Shown here: positions 56,249 through 64,000 of the stretch, piece by piece | Position numbering within the stretch: the first letter of the stretch is position 1 | Layout: every line of letters starts with the position of its first letter | Assembly (NCBI RefSeq): GCF_000373565.1 | Contig: NZ_KB891797.1 | Location: 530,487-594,486 of the forward strand | Origin: Streptomyces sp. HmicA12 | GTDB taxonomy: Bacteria; Actinomycetota; Actinomycetes; Streptomycetales; Streptomycetaceae | DNA length: 64,000 nt | Reading direction: 5' to 3' | The notes under the pieces: model-generated | The model's database searches: none | Told to the model about the DNA's origin: nothing | Seen by the model: only the letters and a program-made list of their open reading frames with translations | Made by a program: the position numbers and the translations under genes

Positions 56249-58669
56249 GTGGACGAGTACGCGGGACGGGTGCTCGCCGACCGCTACCGCCTGCCACTGC
56301 CGGTCGCCGACGCCTACGACGTCACGCAGTCGTGGGCGTCCCGCGCCTTCGACACGTACAGCGGGCAGGAAGTCCTGGTCCGGCAGGTGCCGTTGCCCGA
56401 GGTCGTCGAGGCCGAGGTGCTCGACGCGGACGGGCTGCCGGAGGGGTTCAGGCCCGGGGCGCCGCCCACCCGCTCGTCGGCGGAGCCGTCCGTGGCGCGC
56501 GCCATCGAGGCCGCGCAGGCCGCCGCGCAGATACCCGACCATCCCCGGCTCGACCAGGTCTTCGACGTGTTCGCCGAGGGCGGGTCGCTGTGGGTGGTCA
56601 GCGAGGTGGTGGCGGCGCGGCCGCTCGCCTCGCTGCTCGAAGAGGGGCCGCTGAGCCCGTATCGCGCCGCCGAGATCGCCTCCGACGTCCTGACCGCGTT
56701 ACGCGCGCTGCACGCGCACGGCTGGGTGCACCGGAACATCACTGCGCGGACCGTGCTCGTCTGCGACGACGGGCGGGTCGTGCTGACCGGGCTCGCCGCG
56801 GGCGCCGCGGAGGAGGCCCTGTGCGGCTACGATCCGCGGCCCGCGCCCGAGCCCTCGGTCGTGGAGCCGGAGCCGGAGCCCAAGCCCAAGCCGTCGACTC
56901 CTGTGCTGTCGAAGCCCGCCGTGCCCGCGCCCGCCCCCGCCCCTGTCGCCGAGTCCGGTGGGGCCGGGGACTTCCGGGCCGCTCGGGCCGGGGCGATCGC
57001 CGCGTATCGGGCGGGGGCCCGGGCCGCCGCGGGGCGGGTCGATGATCCCTACGGGGTGAAGGAGTCGTGGCACGGGGCCACGCGGCGGCCCGCGGTCGAG
57101 GGCGCGGCTGAGACGTTGCCCGGGACGGGGGAGGTGCGGCCCGCCCGGTGGAACGAGTTGATACCCGGCGCCGAGGCCGAGGACGAGGACTCGGGGCTCC
57201 GCCCCGCACCCCGCTCCGCAGATGCCGGAGAGGTCGGATCGCCCGTCGTCGCCGAGCGGGCGCGGCAGGTGCGGATGACCGTCGTCGGGCCCGTCACCGA
57301 GCGGTGGGCGCCCGAGCAGGCGTATCCGGTGCAGGAGAGCTGGCAGTTGGCCGCGCCCGTCGGGCCCGCCACCGATCTCTGGGCGCTGGGGGCGCTGCTC
57401 TTCCGGGCCGTGCAGGGGCACGCGCCCTACCCGGAGGAGTCCACGTCCGAGCTGGTGCAGATGGTGTGCGCCGAGCCGCCCGCGTTCGCCGAGGAGTGCG
57501 GGCCGCTGCGGCCCGTCGTGGAGTCGCTGCTTCGGCAGGACCCCACCGAGCGGCTCGACTTCGAGGACCTGCGCGGTTGGCTGCGCTCGCTCGTGCGGTC
57601 CGCGCCGGAGCCGGAGGCCGGGGCGAACGTGGTGCCAGGACCGTCGTTCGACGCCGCCCGGCTCCCGGTCGTACGACGGCGGGGCTGGATGGTGCGCAGC
57701 CGGCGCGGGCAGGCGTCCGCCAACCGGCACGCGGCCCGGCACAAGCGCGGGCGCGGCGAGCGCATGCCCCGACCCGCCCAGCAGACCAAGCAGCCCAAGC
57801 CGCTCAGGACTCCCAAGCCGCCGGCTCCCCGGGCGGCGATGCCGTCCACGGCGTACATGGCGTCCAGCCCGCCCATGTCGGCCCGGTCGCCGAGAGCGGA
57901 CGACCGCGGTTTCAGAGCCGAGCGGGCGCCCAGGGCGCCCCGTACGTCCGGCGCTCCCCAGCGGCCGAAGTCGCTCGGGCGGATGCTGCTCGCCCTCGTC
58001 CTGATCGGGCTCGTGGGCGCCGTGGCGTACGCGCTGGTGTTCATGCCGAAGGCCGATCCCGACAGCCGGGGCGGCACGCAGGAGAACGCCAACTCGGTCG
58101 GCAGCGCCCCCGAAGCGCCCGCGCAGAGCCACGAGCCGTCGGCGCCCGCCACCTCCAAGTCGCCGGGCCGCAAGCAGAGCTCCGAGCCGTCCTCCACCCA
58201 GCCGCAGTCCGACGTCGCCGCCGGGTTCACCCTGCGCAAGGACGCCGAGGGCTTCGAGGTCGCCGTCGCCAAGGGCTGGCAGCGGACGGGGAAGAACGGC
58301 CGGGGGCAGGTCGTCTACGGCCACGGCAACTACGAGCTGCTCGTGGTCCCCGGGCGCGACTCCACGGCCACGTACGGCAGCGACCCGATGAAGTACCAGC
58401 GGGAGGACGAGCGCGAGCTGCAGCCGTTCCGCGACTCGACCTGGGCCACGTCCAGCGGCATGAAGTCCATCGACGTGGGCGGCCGGACCATGGCCGAGGG
58501 GCAGTTCACCTGGCAGGGATCCGACGGACGCGAGGTGTTCGTGCGTAATCTCGCCATGGTCGTCGGCGGGAAGTACCACGTCGTCCAGGTGCGCGGTCCC
58601 GAGGCGGAGCGCGACGAGGTGTCCCGCCTGTTCGAGCAGGCGTCCTCCACGTACCGGTACGGCGGTTGA
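56249..58669 (+). CDS. Transmembrane pseudokinase (array member 2)
   Basis: 806 residues from GTG 56249. Kinase-like from about 8 to 210 and again 360-440 around a Pro/Glu/Ala-rich insertion (about 205-355). The catalytic residues are lost: no glycine loop or VAVK lysine (DRYRLPLPVADAYDVTQSWA), HRD is H161-R-N163, and DFG is T180-G-L182. C-lobe helices remain (ATDLWALGALLFRAVQGHAP, LLRQDPTERLDFEDL). A basic Pro-rich linker, one transmembrane helix (about 575-598) and an extracytoplasmic domain (about 660-806; GFEVAVAKGWQRTG) follow. A structural partner or scaffold for the neighbouring kinases is likely. Confidence 0.88.
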   Translation: MDEYAGRVLADRYRLPLPVADAYDVTQSWASRAFDTYSGQEVLVRQVPLPEVVEAEVLDADGLPEGFRPGAPPTRSSAEPSVARAIEAAQAAAQIPDHPRLDQVFDVFAEGGSLWVVSEVVAARPLASLLEEGPLSPYRAAEIASDVLTALRALHAHGWVHRNITARTVLVCDDGRVVLTGLAAGAAEEALCGYDPRPAPEPSVVEPEPEPKPKPSTPVLSKPAVPAPAPAPVAESGGAGDFRAARAGAIAAYRAGARAAAGRVDDPYGVKESWHGATRRPAVEGAAETLPGTGEVRPARWNELIPGAEAEDEDSGLRPAPRSADAGEVGSPVVAERARQVRMTVVGPVTERWAPEQAYPVQESWQLAAPVGPATDLWALGALLFRAVQGHAPYPEESTSELVQMVCAEPPAFAEECGPLRPVVESLLRQDPTERLDFEDLRGWLRSLVRSAPEPEAGANVVPGPSFDAARLPVVRRRGWMVRSRRGQASANRHAARHKRGRGERMPRPAQQTKQPKPLRTPKPPAPRAAMPSTAYMASSPPMSARSPRADDRGFRAERAPRAPRTSGAPQRPKSLGRMLLALVLIGLVGAVAYALVFMPKADPDSRGGTQENANSVGSAPEAPAQSHEPSAPATSKSPGRKQSSEPSSTQPQSDVAAGFTLRKDAEGFEVAVAKGWQRTGKNGRGQVVYGHGNYELLVVPGRDSTATYGSDPMKYQREDERELQPFRDSTWATSSGMKSIDVGGRTMAEGQFTWQGSDGREVFVRNLAMVVGGKYHVVQVRGPEAERDEVSRLFEQASSTYRYGG

Positions 58670-58771
58670 GCGACGTCACGGCGGCTTCGCGACGGCCCGG
58701 GGGACACCGCCTGGCTACGCGAAGGTGAACGCGACACGCGTCACAGTGCGGTCTCCATACGACCCCGCCTG

Positions 58772-58800
58772 TTCCTGGAGTGCCGCCCGCTCCCTAGTGT
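58772..58800 (+). promoter_or_regulatory. Promoter of kinase array member 3
   Basis: TTCCTG (58772-58777), 17-bp spacer, TAGTGT (58795-58800). Start near 58807 would give a leader of about 22 nt to the GTG at 58829. Confidence 0.45.
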
Positions 58801-58828
58801 GGCCCTGTCAAGACCTTTGCGGGGGAAC

Positions 58829-60472
58829 GTGAATCAGATGCAGGGCCAGCTCCTCGCGGGCCGCTACCGGCTCGGAGAATCGATAGGCCGCGGCGGCATG
58901 GGCCGCGTCTGGCGGGCGCACGACGAGGTCCTCCACCGCGCTGTCGCCGTCAAGGAACTGACGGCCGCTCAGTGGGTCGCCGAGGCCGACCGTGCCGTTC
59001 TCCTCGCCCGTACGCAGACGGAGGCGCGGGCCGCCGCGCGCATCAACCACCCGGCGGTCGTCACCGTCCACGACGTCCTGGAGCACGACGACCGGCCGTG
59101 GATCGTCATGGAGCTGGTGGAGGGCCCGTCCCTGGCCGACGCCGTCAAGGAGCACGGGCGGATCGTGCCCGCCGAGGCCGCCCGGATCGGACTGTGGACG
59201 CTGCGGGCACTGCGCGCCGCGCACACCGCCGGGGTCCTGCACCGCGACATCAAGCCGGGCAACGTCCTGCTCTCGCGCGACGGCCGGGTCAAGCTGACCG
59301 ACTTCGGGATCGCGCAGGTGGAGGGGGACTCGACCATCACGCGGACCGGCGAGATCGTCGGTTCCGTGGACTATCTGGCGCCGGAGCGGGTGAGCGGCGC
59401 CGAACCGGGACCCGCCTCCGACCTGTGGGCCCTGGGCGCCACCCTGTACACGGCCGTGGAGGGGCGCTCCCCGTTCCGCCGTACGTCGCCGCTCAGCACC
59501 ATGCAGGCCGTCGTCCAGGAGGAGCCCGAACCCCCCGAGCACGCGGGCGAGTTGGGGCCGGTCATCGCCGCGCTGCTGCGCAAGGAACCGGCCGCGCGGC
59601 CGGACACCGACCAGGCCGAGATGATGCTCGCCGAGGTCGCGGAGGGGCGGCGCTCCAGCGGGGCGCAGGCCTACGTGCCGACGCAGGTGCACCCGCACAC
59701 GGCCCCGCCCACCGGGGCGACCTCCGCGCCGCCCGCCGCTGCCGGGGCCGGGGCCGGGGCGGGCACCGGCACGGTCCCCGTGACACCGGCCGGCGCCCCG
59801 CGGCGGCGGTGGCCGAAGATGCTGGCCGGCGCGGTCGCGGTGCTGCTCGTCGCGGGTGGCGGCGCCTTCACGACGATGTACTACCTCGATCACCGGGACA
59901 CCGGCGACGCGTCGTCGGGGCAGCACGTCGGCGAGACAGGAGAGACCGGGGGCGACGGCAGCGGTGCGCCGAGCAGTCCGGCGCCGTCGGCGTCGAAGCC
60001 CTCCGTCGGGATTCCGGACAACTGGGTGCGGAAGAACGACCCCGCCGGGTTCAGCCTGATGCTGCCGCCCGGCTGGGAGCGCAAGGAGTCGGACTCCCCG
60101 AACCAGTACGACTACGGGCCCGCCGACGGGCAGCGCTTCGTCCGCATCGGCATCGACAAGGCCTCCGACTGGTCGGACTCGTACCAGCACCAGCTGGACC
60201 TGGAGAAGGTCCTGCAGAAGTCGCTGCCCGGCTACACCAGGGTGACACTGCAGGCCAACACGTTCCGGGACCGCAAGGGTTCGCTCTGGGACTTCACCTG
60301 GAACGGCGGATCCAAGGACACGGCACCCGGACCGCGCCGCGCCGTCGAGGAGACGTACGTGGCGGACGACGGGACCGAGTACGCCATCTATCTGTCGGCC
60401 CCGGCGGGGCAGTGGCCGAGCGCGCGGCAGCAGTTCGAGAACATCCGTAAGGGCTGGCAGCCCCCCGGGTGA
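58829..60472 (+). CDS. Transmembrane Ser/Thr protein kinase (array member 3)
   Basis: 547 residues from GTG 58829 (GGGGG just upstream; an in-frame GTG at 58799 is less likely because it lies within the promoter). Kinase domain about 8-270: IGRGGMGRVW (19-28), AVKEL, H138-R-D in LHRDIKPGN, D158-F-G, APERVSGAEPGPASDLWALG. A short Pro/Thr/Ala linker, transmembrane helix (about 330-350; MLAGAVAVLLVAGGGAFTTM), then an extracytoplasmic domain from about 395 (AGFSLMLPPGWERK, GSLWDFTWNGGS). Complete and presumably active. Confidence 0.93.
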   Translation: MNQMQGQLLAGRYRLGESIGRGGMGRVWRAHDEVLHRAVAVKELTAAQWVAEADRAVLLARTQTEARAAARINHPAVVTVHDVLEHDDRPWIVMELVEGPSLADAVKEHGRIVPAEAARIGLWTLRALRAAHTAGVLHRDIKPGNVLLSRDGRVKLTDFGIAQVEGDSTITRTGEIVGSVDYLAPERVSGAEPGPASDLWALGATLYTAVEGRSPFRRTSPLSTMQAVVQEEPEPPEHAGELGPVIAALLRKEPAARPDTDQAEMMLAEVAEGRRSSGAQAYVPTQVHPHTAPPTGATSAPPAAAGAGAGAGTGTVPVTPAGAPRRRWPKMLAGAVAVLLVAGGGAFTTMYYLDHRDTGDASSGQHVGETGETGGDGSGAPSSPAPSASKPSVGIPDNWVRKNDPAGFSLMLPPGWERKESDSPNQYDYGPADGQRFVRIGIDKASDWSDSYQHQLDLEKVLQKSLPGYTRVTLQANTFRDRKGSLWDFTWNGGSKDTAPGPRRAVEETYVADDGTEYAIYLSAPAGQWPSARQQFENIRKGWQPPG

Positions 60473-60535
60473 GGCCCCGGGCCCTGTCCGGAACCACCGG
60501 CTCTGCGCGCACACCCGTGCGGCATGATGGGGCGC

Positions 60536-62152
60536 ATGGGGACCGAGGGGGGCAACGTCCGCGTGATCGGCGGGCGTTATCGGCTGGAGGCCAGGATCGG
60601 GCGCGGCGGCATGGGCGTCGTCTGGCGCGCGGCCGACGCACTGCTCGGGCGGCAGGTGGCCGTCAAGGAGCTGGAGGTCGACGAGACCCTGTCGGAGGAC
60701 GACGCCCGGCAGCAGCGGGAGCGCATGCTGCGTGAGGCGCGGGCCGTCGCCCAGCTGCAGCACCCGAACATCATCGTCGTGCACGACGTCGTCCTGCACG
60801 ACGAACACCCGTACATCGTCATGGAGTTGGTGAACGGCGGCTCGCTCGCCGACCGGATCTCCCAGCAGGGCCCCGTGGACGCCGTCGAGGCCGCCCGGAT
60901 CGGTCTCGCGCTGCTCGCCGCGCTGCGCGGCGCGCACGCGGCCGGGGTGCTGCACCGCGACCTGAAGCCCGCGAACGTCCTCCTCGAAGCGGGCACGGGC
61001 CGCGTCGTGCTCACCGACTTCGGGATCGCGCAGGTCGAGGGGGCGACCACGCTCACCGAGACCGGCGGGTTCGTCGGATCGCCGGAGTACACCGCGCCCG
61101 AGCGGATGGCGGGCGAGCGGGCCGGTGCCGGGGCCGACCTGTGGTCGCTCGGGGCGCTGCTCATCGCCGCGATGACCGGTGAATCACTGTTCCGGCGCGA
61201 CTCGTTGGGCGGGATCCTGCACGCGGTCGTGTACGAGGAGATACGGCCGCCCGCCGAGGTCGAGCCGCTGCTTCCGGTGATCCAGGGGCTGTTGCAGCGC
61301 GAGCCCGCGCGGCGCATGGGGCTCGACGAGGCGGAGCGGCTGCTGCGTGCGTACGTCGCGACCGGGGCCACGCCGCAGCCCGCCACGCCCTACCCGGCGG
61401 ACGCCGCCCGCGTGCCGTACACGCCCACCCGGTACGACGCGCCGCGCCCCGCCGCCGCGCGGAGCGGGCTGCCGACCCGGGTGCTGCTGGTGGTGGCGGC
61501 GCTCGTCGCGGCGGTGGCGGGCGCCGGGATCGCCGTCGCCGTGCTGCTGTCGCAGGGAGGCGGGGAGGGCGACAACTCGCCTCCACCTACGACCAGTTCG
61601 GCCCCCCGTACGTCTCCTACGGCGGAGTCGTCCTCGCCCTCGCCCACGCCGACCGTCACGGTCACCCGTCAGGAGACCCGCACCGCGACACCGCGTTCCT
61701 CCGTGCCCGCCGGGTACCGCATGACCGACGACGTGGAAGGCTTCCGGCTCGCCGTGCCCGACGGCTTCACCCGGGAGGTCGACGGGTCGCGCGTCTTCTA
61801 CATGTCGCCGGGCAGGACCTTCCGGATCGGCATCAAGGTGTCGGACGCCGAGAGCGGCGGGCCCGGCGCGGTGCAGCGGCGGTCCGCCGCGAACGGGCCG
61901 AAGAACAACCCCGGCTACCGCGCGGGCAAGGTCACCGACACCACGCACGACGGGCACACCGCCGCCCTGTGGGAGTTCACCTGGGACGGGTTCAGCGCCG
62001 CCGAGGGGGCCCGGCACACCGTCGACCTGTGCTGGGAGGAGGGCGGCCGGACGTACGACGTGTGGGTCTCGGCACCGGTCGGCGACGTGGGGAAGGCACG
62101 GGCCCACTTCGACGCCGCCGTCGACACGTTCGTGCCGTCCGGCGGTGAATGA
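60536..62152 (+). CDS. Transmembrane Ser/Thr protein kinase (array member 4)
   Basis: 538 residues from ATG 60536. CATGAT (60523-60528) ends 7 nt upstream and suggests a leaderless transcript; in-frame ATGs at 60524 and 60527 are less likely. Kinase domain about 12-270: IGRGGMGVVW (21-30), AVKEL, LHRDLKPANVLL, TDFGIAQ, APERMAGERAGAGADLWSLG. Linker, transmembrane helix (about 314-338; VLLVVAALVAAVAGAGIAVA), a Ser/Thr/Pro stretch and an extracytoplasmic domain from about 395 (EGFRLAVPDGFTRE, ALWEFTWDGF). All kinase motifs intact. Confidence 0.93.
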   Translation: MGTEGGNVRVIGGRYRLEARIGRGGMGVVWRAADALLGRQVAVKELEVDETLSEDDARQQRERMLREARAVAQLQHPNIIVVHDVVLHDEHPYIVMELVNGGSLADRISQQGPVDAVEAARIGLALLAALRGAHAAGVLHRDLKPANVLLEAGTGRVVLTDFGIAQVEGATTLTETGGFVGSPEYTAPERMAGERAGAGADLWSLGALLIAAMTGESLFRRDSLGGILHAVVYEEIRPPAEVEPLLPVIQGLLQREPARRMGLDEAERLLRAYVATGATPQPATPYPADAARVPYTPTRYDAPRPAAARSGLPTRVLLVVAALVAAVAGAGIAVAVLLSQGGGEGDNSPPPTTSSAPRTSPTAESSSPSPTPTVTVTRQETRTATPRSSVPAGYRMTDDVEGFRLAVPDGFTREVDGSRVFYMSPGRTFRIGIKVSDAESGGPGAVQRRSAANGPKNNPGYRAGKVTDTTHDGHTAALWEFTWDGFSAAEGARHTVDLCWEEGGRTYDVWVSAPVGDVGKARAHFDAAVDTFVPSGGE

Positions 62153-62242
62153 GCGGTGAATGATCCCTGCCCGCGCATCAGCGCGGTCACAACTCCGTGA
62201 CCCCAGTGGAACCAGCGGCGCCCGCACTGTAGGGATGGACCC

Positions 62243-63886
62243 ATGAGTGACAACGGGGGAGTTCCCTTCGGATCGGGCCAGGGCCCGAGCGAGCCCACCA
62301 GCTACGGACTGCGGCCGCCGCAGCCGCACGTGCCGTTCGAGGGCAACCCGTACGCGCAACAGCCCACCCAGGTGGTGCCGCCGCGGCAGACCGATCCCGG
62401 CGCGGGCCGGCTGGTCGCCGGGCGCTACCGGCTGCTGAGCAAGCTGGGCAACGGCGGCATGGGCACCGTGTGGCGGGCCAAGGACGAGACGGTGGACCGG
62501 GAGGTCGCGGTCAAGGAGCCGCGGCTGCCCGACCATCTGCCCGACCGCGAGCGGTCCAACGCGTTCGAGCGGATGCGGCGCGAGGCGCGGGCCGCGGCCC
62601 GGCTCGACCACCCGGCGGTGGTGAACGTGCACGACGTCGCCGTCGAGGACGGACAGCCGTGGATCGTCATGGAGTTCGTGCAGGGACGTTCGCTCGGCGA
62701 GGCGCTGCGCGAGGGCACGCTCGGCGTGCGCGATGCCGCCCGGATCGGCCTGGAGGTGCTCGGCGCGCTGGAGGCGGCCCACGCCGCCGGGATCCTGCAC
62801 CGTGACGTCAAGCCGGACAACGTGATGCTGGGCCGCCACGACCGCGTGATCCTCACCGACTTCGGCATCGCCCAGATCGAGGGCGAGACGAACCTGACCG
62901 ACACCGGCGGCTTCGTCGGCTCCCCCGAATTCATCGCGCCGGAGCGGGTGTTGGGGCAGCGGCCCGGACCCGCCTCCGACCTGTGGTCGCTGGGTGTCGT
63001 GCTGTACGCGGCGACCGAGGGCGTCTCGCCGTTCCGCCGCAGCAACACCCCCGCGACCCTCCAGTCGGTCCTGAACGCGACACCGGCCGCGCCCGCCTCC
63101 GCGCAGGGCCCGCTGGCCGACGCGATCAACGGCCTGTTGCAGAAGGACGCGGCCCGCCGCCCGAACGCGGCGCAGGTGCGGGCCCTCCTGGAGCGCGCCG
63201 CCGAGCCGCCGGTCCAGCAGCCCACGCAGGTCGTGCGGATCGGCTCCGCCACGGGCGGGTTCCGGCTCGGCCGCAAGGCGCTGATCGGGATCGGGGCGGG
63301 CATCGTCGCGCTCGCGGTCGCGGCGTACCTGGTGCTCGCCAATCCGTTCGCCGGGCCGCTGCCGGACGGCTGGGAGGAACACGACGAGGGGAAGATGCTG
63401 GCCGCCTCGTTCGCCGCGCCGCCGGACTACGTGCGGACCGTGGTGGACAACAGCATCTACAAGACCGACCACTGGGTGGCGTACAACGACCCCAGCTACG
63501 CCGTCTCCATCACGCTCAGTCTGGACAAGAAGTCCGAGGATTCGCTGGGCGAGATCGCCAGCGACGCCAGCGCGCAGGCCAACAAGGACTCCGACAAGAT
63601 CAACAAGGGCGACAACTCCGACATGGCGGAGAAGCCCGCCCCCAGGAGCACGACGGAGCTGACCAAGTACAAGGACCGTGACGCCGCCCTGAACACGGTC
63701 ACCTACTCGGACGACTCCGACGCGGACGCCGTCAAGCCCCGCGAGGCCAAGGTGCTGTACTTCAGGACCACGAAGGGTGACATGTACCGGCTGTGGATCG
63801 ACTATCCGGGCAAGGGCGACTTCGTCGACCACGGCCGCGAGGTCGCGGAGACCGCCATCGCGAACCTGGAAATCGACAACCTCTGA
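62243..63886 (+). CDS. Transmembrane Ser/Thr protein kinase (array member 5)
   Basis: 547 residues from ATG 62243. A Pro/Gln-rich N-terminal tail (about 1-52; LRPPQPHVPFEGNPYAQQPT) precedes the kinase domain (about 56-325): LGNGGMGTVW, EVAVKEP, LHRDVKPDNVML, TDFGIAQIEGETNL, APERVLGQRPGPASDLWSLG. Transmembrane helix about 351-370 (LIGIGAGIVALAVAAYLVLA). The extracytoplasmic domain (about 380-547) is more divergent than in the other members, with a Lys/Asp-rich insertion (ANKDSDKINKGDNSDMAEKP). The next kinase starts 1 bp after its stop. Confidence 0.93.
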   Translation: MSDNGGVPFGSGQGPSEPTSYGLRPPQPHVPFEGNPYAQQPTQVVPPRQTDPGAGRLVAGRYRLLSKLGNGGMGTVWRAKDETVDREVAVKEPRLPDHLPDRERSNAFERMRREARAAARLDHPAVVNVHDVAVEDGQPWIVMEFVQGRSLGEALREGTLGVRDAARIGLEVLGALEAAHAAGILHRDVKPDNVMLGRHDRVILTDFGIAQIEGETNLTDTGGFVGSPEFIAPERVLGQRPGPASDLWSLGVVLYAATEGVSPFRRSNTPATLQSVLNATPAAPASAQGPLADAINGLLQKDAARRPNAAQVRALLERAAEPPVQQPTQVVRIGSATGGFRLGRKALIGIGAGIVALAVAAYLVLANPFAGPLPDGWEEHDEGKMLAASFAAPPDYVRTVVDNSIYKTDHWVAYNDPSYAVSITLSLDKKSEDSLGEIASDASAQANKDSDKINKGDNSDMAEKPAPRSTTELTKYKDRDAALNTVTYSDDSDADAVKPREAKVLYFRTTKGDMYRLWIDYPGKGDFVDHGREVAETAIANLEIDNL

Positions 63887-63887
63887 C

Positions 63888-64000
63888 GTGGCCGGCAACG
63901 AGGGACGACACGACGAAGGCCGCCTGATCGGCGGCCGGTACCGGCTCGCCGAGCGGATCGGCGCCGGAGGCATGGGCACCGTGTGGCGCGCGGTCGACGA
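63888..64000 (+). CDS. Ser/Thr protein kinase (array member 6), 5' part
   Basis: GTG 63888 begins a frame open to the window end: a short charged N-terminus, LIGGRYRLAERIGAGGMGTV, then WRAVD. The glycine loop G-A-G-G-M-G is present. It starts one base after the previous stop, so the two are in one transcript. The rest lies beyond the window. Confidence 0.85.
   Translation, partial: MAGNEGRHDEGRLIGGRYRLAERIGAGGMGTVWRAVD

Noticed and set aside
61184..63979. 931-codon minus-strand frame opposite kinases 4 and 5 (similar long frames at 53449-56184, 58808-60955 and 38692-40404)
   Set aside because: Shadow frames caused by third-position GC; the opposite strand holds complete kinase and chaperonin genes.

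Overview
The window is chromosomal DNA from a high-GC actinobacterium, almost certainly Streptomyces. The evidence is the very high GC with strong third-position bias, frequent GTG/TTG starts, many 4-nt ATGA/GTGA gene overlaps, the sporulation pair whiD-bldM, a groESL operon with two CIRCE operators, and a GroEL1 with a histidine-rich tail. From memory, the gene order matches the S. coelicolor core segment around SCO4734-SCO4779. I could run no alignment to confirm this.

Layout. 1-3.5 kb: the 3' part of a GH26-type glycanase lipoprotein coupled to a GT-C membrane glycosyltransferase, then a membrane-anchored secreted protein. 3.5-10.7 kb: rplM-rpsI with promoter and terminator, glmM, a short inverted-repeat (MITE-like) element, a DUF389 membrane protein, coaA, a small conserved ORF and glmS; glmM and glmS supply amino sugars for the cell wall. 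10.7-15.6 kb is accessory: an XRE-DUF397 pair, a truncated Rpn/PD-(D/E)XK-type gene, acpS, then four small unrelated genes that include DUF4240 and SUKH proteins. 15.6-19.3 kb: an M20 amidohydrolase and MFS transporter opposite a double Lrp/AsnC-type regulator.

19.5-31.7 kb: NAD(P)HX repair enzyme, an alpha/beta hydrolase with a TetR regulator, an L,D-transpeptidase, alanine racemase, a second hydrolase, the t6A cluster tsaE/tsaB-rimI-tsaD (interrupted by a Cys-less L,D-transpeptidase-like protein), and a secreted tripeptidyl aminopeptidase. 31.8-38 kb: an LCP cell-wall ligase, a DGPF protein with an ECF42-type sigma factor, a methyltransferase and two tandem lipoprotein polysaccharide deacetylases. 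38-44.6 kb: groES-groEL1, a short-chain dehydrogenase, a frameshifted TnpB element lying against the last ~36 codons of a multicopper oxidase, a MOSC protein and a LysR regulator.

44.6-54 kb: whiD and bldM divergently arranged (bldM with a perfect sigma-BldN promoter), an ECF/SigD-like sigma factor, guaB and guaB3, a Pro/Gln-rich membrane protein, a nucleotide-sugar dehydrogenase that lacks its catalytic cysteine, and glpD. 54-64 kb: a tandem array of membrane Ser/Thr kinases. The second member is a clear pseudokinase. The first four members, and less clearly the fifth, share a similar extracytoplasmic C-terminal domain. A sixth gene is cut by the window end.

Themes: cell-envelope supply and remodelling (glmM, glmS, alr, L,D-transpeptidases, LCP, deacetylases), developmental control (whiD, bldM), and envelope signalling (kinase array). 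Dispersed GC-rich hairpin repeats lie at several gene ends and in places encode the last codons of a gene. No tRNA, rRNA, CRISPR array or prophage was found.
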